Origin: Lactobacillus helveticus DSM 20075 = CGMCC 1.1877 | GTDB taxonomy: Bacteria > Bacillota > Bacilli > Lactobacillales > Lactobacillaceae | DNA length: 26,739 nucleotides | Assembly: GCF_000160855.1 (NCBI RefSeq) | Contig: NZ_GG700755.1 | Location: 136,168 to 162,906 of the forward strand | Direction: 5' to 3' | In this document: piece after piece, positions 24,111 through 26,739 of the stretch | Numbering within the stretch: position 1 is the stretch's first letter | Layout of the letters: every line of letters begins with the position of its first letter | Translations under genes and position numbers: made by a program | Notes under the pieces: generated by a model | The model's input: the letters and a program-made list of their open reading frames with translations, nothing else | Database searches by the model: none | What the model was told of the DNA's origin: nothing

Positions 24111-24379
24111 ACAACATAAATATCGCCTGGTGTCATCTTATGAGCTGGCTTGCCTTCTTCTTGAACCCAGCCCTCACACAAACCAAAGTTTGAGAAACAG
24201 TGTGCATGTGCCAATGATTAATGTATCCCGGCTCAAATGAAACATTTGAAATACTGCAATTAGCCTTATTAGCAAGTGGGTTCAAACAACTTTCACCAGT
24301 AAAATATTTCGCATAAGCTGTGTTAGGTTCACCAAAACCAAATGAACTGTTTTTTTACTTCTTCTTCGTTTTTAGCCAT
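24110..24379 (-). pseudogene. Cupin-domain protein, 5' part only, fused to the MucBP gene
   Basis: ATG 24379 has a strong AAAGGAG site and reads MAKNEEEVKK before a frameshift. The conserved cupin sequence then follows in another frame (FGFGEPNTAYAKYFTGESCL, NVSFEPGYINHWHMHTVSQT with the HWHxH metal motif). After a second shift it reads GWVQEEGKPAHKMTPGDIYV and passes straight into MucBP sequence at about 24105-24117. Related proteins are small cupins of the carboxymuconolactone-decarboxylase type. Their second metal motif (KHWHGA) should come next but is missing. A deletion has joined the two genes. Confidence 0.75.
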
Positions 24380-24481
24380 TTTTCTTCTCCTTTGCTTAAC
24401 TCAATTACATTGTATGCTTAGAAATTAAGCTTGAGAAATATCTATAATTACTGGCTAGCCATAACTTTTACTTATGCAAAA

Positions 24482-24544
24482 TGCTATAATGGACTTCCTT
24501 GGCAGGGGCGACAAAGACGATTTCTCAGAGATTTCGTCTTTTTT
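24482..24544 (+). ncRNA. Short terminated transcript with extended -10 promoter (candidate small RNA or leader)
   Basis: A perfect extended -10 box (TGC-TATAAT, 24482-24490) is followed within about 25 bases by a hairpin (AAAGACGA 24513-24520, TCGTCTTT 24534-24541) and TTTTTT. The predicted RNA from about 24497 would be under 50 bases and contains GGCAGGGGCG. It could be an attenuated leader of a lost gene or a small RNA. From 24380 to 24481 nothing else is supported. Confidence 0.4.
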
Positions 24545-24556
24545 CTCCGTTTTTAA

Positions 24557-24570
24557 TGTAAACGCTTTAT
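24557..24570 (+). promoter_or_regulatory. cre-like sequence
   Basis: TGTAAACGCTTTAT matches the CcpA consensus TGWAANCGNTNWCA at 12 of 14 positions, missing the last two as the fba site does. It lies about 100 bases upstream of the small hydrophobic ORF. The functional link is inferred only. Confidence 0.3.
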
Positions 24571-24670
24571 ATTTATTAAATTCTATGCTAAAGTAAAAAT
24601 TGTAAAGATAAAGAGTATGAATAAGATAAATATCAAAATTATTTATCTCCAAACTAAGGGGATGGCAATT

Positions 24671-24751
24671 ATGACTACAATTATTGGAATTTCTTTTTTG
24701 GCACTTGAATTGCTCGGTGTATTTATTTTATCAGCAGTTTCACCAAATTGA
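24671..24751 (+). CDS. 26-residue hydrophobic peptide, unknown
   Basis: The ORF reads MTTIIGISFLALELLGVFIL plus SAVSPN. It has a strong ribosome binding site (AGGGGATGG, about eight bases before ATG) and a perfect terminator 41 bases after the stop. It would form a single membrane helix with one Glu in the middle. The size and layout resemble small membrane peptides, including type I toxins, but no antisense RNA is evident apart from AT-rich sequence nearby. I do not recognise a family. It is the best-supported coding frame in the 24380-25093 gap. Confidence 0.5.
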   Translation: MTTIIGISFLALELLGVFILSAVSPN

Positions 24752-24791
24752 TTTTTAGTCTTTTAGACTCCTAAAATTATTAATATCACTC

Positions 24792-24830
24792 AAAAACTAC
24801 TAGATTCCTAGATGGATCTAGTAGTTTTTC
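24792..24830 (+). terminator. Terminator after the small hydrophobic ORF
   Basis: AAAAACTACTAGAT and ATCTAGTAGTTTTT form a perfect 14-bp stem with a 10-base loop and a T-rich end. Confidence 0.85.
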
Positions 24831-24841
24831 TATTATTTTTC

Positions 24842-24930
24842 AAAAAAATTTTACCTGTTTTTTGTGTATTAGATAGTAGAGGGCTTCGCCCTACTCTACA
24901 GAAAGCAGGTGTGTTATAAAGGAAACACCT
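24842..24930 (+). repeat. Structured segment with mutually exclusive hairpins
   Basis: The first part (24842-24878) repeats 18090-18124. Then GTAGAG and CTCTAC enclose GGC-TTC-GCC. An outer pair, ACCTG (24853-24857) and CAGGT (24906-24910), spans all of this. The same AGGTGT (24907-24912) can instead pair with ACACCT (24925-24930). The two folds cannot coexist, which is attenuator-like. Function is unknown. Confidence 0.4.
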
Positions 24931-24959
24931 AAAGTAATTAAACCGTGGTATGACTTCCT

Positions 24960-25046
24960 GTTATAATTAATGGCAAAGGAATTCCTAATGGTGAAAGCGC
25001 AGATCAGGTGGGTTTAGTTAACCTGATCAACGACCGCCCTGTAGTC
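24960..25046 (+). pseudogene. Rpn-family remnant (third copy)
   Basis: The frame reads VIINGKGIPNGES, then DQVGLVNLINDRPVV, closely matching IIINAKGKPNGES and GLVDLINDRPVH at 18130-18210. It runs into the terminator of the next gene. Just upstream, another frame reads TPKVIKPWYDFL, possibly the 5' part of the same gene with the middle deleted. Too short to be functional. Confidence 0.6.
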
Positions 25047-25077
25047 AAAAAGCCAGGCAAAATTTGCCTGGCTTTTC
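25047..25077 (-). terminator. Terminator of the lactocepin/SLAP gene
   Basis: AAAAGCCAGGCAAA and TTTGCCTGGCTTTT form a perfect stem with a very short loop. The minus strand continues with TTTTTG. It lies 17 bases after the stop codon at 25094. Confidence 0.85.
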
Positions 25078-25093
25078 GTATCTAAATCTATCT

Positions 25094-26739
25094 TTACTTG
25101 AGCTTGTCAGCATCTAGGGCTGTTGTGATCTCTACTTTTGTAGCCTTATTTGCACGAACATATCTATTCTTTCCTACTCTGTAATATTTCTTACCATGGA
25201 TTTTAACTATCTTGGCATCATTCCATGCCCAGTAGCATTTACCCTTAGTCAATGTAATATGTTTCTTAAGTAACTCACCGTTTTTATCATATAAACGTGC
25301 TCTGTAATGTTTTATCTTGATTGTTTTAACGGTTTGCAAGTTAGCTACTTTGATAAACTTACCGTTGGCTAAACGATAGAACTTTTTACCCTTAATTCTA
25401 AATTCTTCGCCGTTGTTCCAAACGTAAACGAACTTACCATGCTTTATAACAGTCAACTTATGCTTCTTAACAGTTGCTTTGCCATTTGCATCGTAAAGGT
25501 ATGAGTTGTGAACCACAAGTTTCTTAAGTAAAGTGCTGAACAACTTCACATACTTGTTGTCACCGATTTAAACGTACTTCTTGCCTGCCAAGGTAGTAAT
25601 TTGACCCTTGTGCCATGCAGAAATAGTATTGCCCTTTTCAAGCAAAGTGTTCTTGCCATCTGTGATTACTACATTTCCATTTGTATCATAAACGAAGGCG
25701 TTGTGAGTTAAGGTTAGGGTGATGGCGTTGTCTAGGTTGTAGGTATTGTTAGTAGTTTCATTTGTATGTGGAACTACAGGTTGATCGACCTTTGGTTCTT
25801 CAGATGGAGATGGAATATTTTCACCTGGAATAAATTCTGATTGACCAGTGTAGTTTGGATCAAAGTGAACATTAAATTTCTTCTGAGTAACATTACCCAA
25901 CTTATCATCTACTTCAACCGTAATAATATGGTCAGTTGACTTACCATTATTATCGTCTAAATTAATATCGTAATTGATAGTGTATGGACCATATGGATTC
26001 ATTGATTGGTCAGACTCTGGGTAGTAATTAACGTTATTTCCACTACTACGTTGAGTAAATACATTATTGCCATCTACAAAAACTCTGTAGCCATCTTCAT
26101 TGTCATTAGCAATTCCTGAAATATGAAGTACTGGTTGATTTGTAACAGAAGGGATTTCTAAATCAAGTATTGGTTCTTCTTCATCCATTTCCCAGATAAA
26201 GAGACCAGAAACCTTATTTCCATCTTTAGTTGTATAAATATATTTAACAGCTTTTTCACCAGCTTTAATTGGTGCTCTAAATTTAAACTTAAAGTTGCTT
26301 GCCTTATCAAACGTTACCAAATTTTGCTTATCATTTTCAGAATTACTTTGAGTAATTGCAACTAATTTAACAACTTTATCTGGATTAACTCGACCAGTTA
26401 CAGTAAATTCCCCAGTTTCTCTATTATAAAATCCTTTTTTCACCAAATTATCTACACCAATACGAGGTGATTTGGTTATCCCATTTGGCATAAATATTTT
26501 ATTAAATGAAATATCACTAGATTCAACAGAAGTATTATGATCATCCGAATCATCACCATCATCTACTTCATCTGAGTCATCTTGCTTTCCTGCAATTGTA
26601 GCTACAACAGTATTATCTGCAACATCACTTAATGCAACCGATATGTAATCATTATCTCCTGATAATGCATCAACTTCGTCATTATCAAAATGAATTATAA
26701 AATGGCCCTTATTTTATCGGAATTATCAAATTATTTTGA
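25094..26739 (-). pseudogene. Lactocepin-like cell-envelope proteinase, C-terminal part with SLAP anchor, nonsense codon
   Basis: The protein continues beyond the window. At the upstream edge it reads GHFIIHFDNDEV, DYISVALSDVADNTVVATIA and an acidic DDSDEVDD stretch, then Fn3-like segments (GFYNRETGEFTVTGRVNP, FDPNYTGQSEF), as in PrtH-type subtilisin proteinases. Next come SLAP repeats: LTHNAFVYDTNGNVV, VVHNSYLYDANGKATV and KHYRARLYDKNGELL, each followed by a GKKYYR-type end. SLAP domains hold proteins on the wall without covalent bonds. TAA at 25570-25568 (KKYV-stop-IGDNKYV, same frame) cuts off most of the anchor, and another shift seems present near 26715. The catalytic domain is outside the window. 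Confidence 0.75.

Noticed and set aside
24455..24652. Minus-strand 65-codon frame upstream of the cupin remnant
   Set aside because: It spans the strong plus-strand promoter and terminator hairpin, lacks a ribosome site and has low-complexity AT-driven composition.

Overview
The window looks like chromosomal DNA of a low-GC Gram-positive bacterium of the genus Lactobacillus, most likely the L. helveticus / L. acidophilus group. The reasons are its AT-rich sequence with AGGAGG-type ribosome binding sites, an SLAP (S-layer-type) anchor on a lactocepin-like proteinase, a MucBP/LPxTG-type surface protein, a T-box in front of argS, a class II aldolase, and very many decayed genes beside intact housekeeping genes, as known for dairy L. 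helveticus. The species call is inference.

Layout. 1-4112 is an accessory island: the start of a Fic-type gene, a lone IS605-family tnpB with a possible omega-RNA 3' region, a mazEF-type and a higBA-type toxin-antitoxin pair (both antitoxins intact, both toxins broken), and an IS66 remnant. 4288-7970 is a four-gene minus-strand cassette: a small secreted peptide, a small membrane protein and two half-transporter ABC exporters. 8118-11940 is mostly core: a small conserved protein, a NUDIX hydrolase, fba (with promoter and a cre-like site) and argS (with T-box and promoter). 11946-14066 holds a broken Rpn-family gene, phenolic acid decarboxylase and its PadR-type regulator, which is frameshifted at an A-tract.

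14072-17670 is a cell-wall and housekeeping block: L,D-transpeptidase, nnrD, dacA, tRNA-Leu(CAG) and a PspC protein. 17687-18526 is a scar zone in which a HAD-hydrolase start is joined to a phosphatidylserine decarboxylase end, followed by an Rpn C-terminal remnant. 18535-21458 is a thiol-redox region: a decayed DsbA/FrnE-like gene, trxB, an ArsR-rhodanese fusion regulator, a thioredoxin-like protein and a small Cys-containing ORF. trxB and the regulator operon carry nearly the same promoter/operator, which suggests one small regulon.

21508-24379 is a decayed MucBP surface protein whose upstream end is fused to the first part of a cupin gene. 24380-25093 is mostly non-coding but holds a strong promoter with a short terminated transcript, a 26-residue hydrophobic ORF, a structured segment and a third Rpn scrap. 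25094-26739 is the C-terminal part of a lactocepin/SLAP proteinase gene with a nonsense codon, running off the window.

All calls come from reading the sequence. No database search was possible, and family names rest on recognised motifs.
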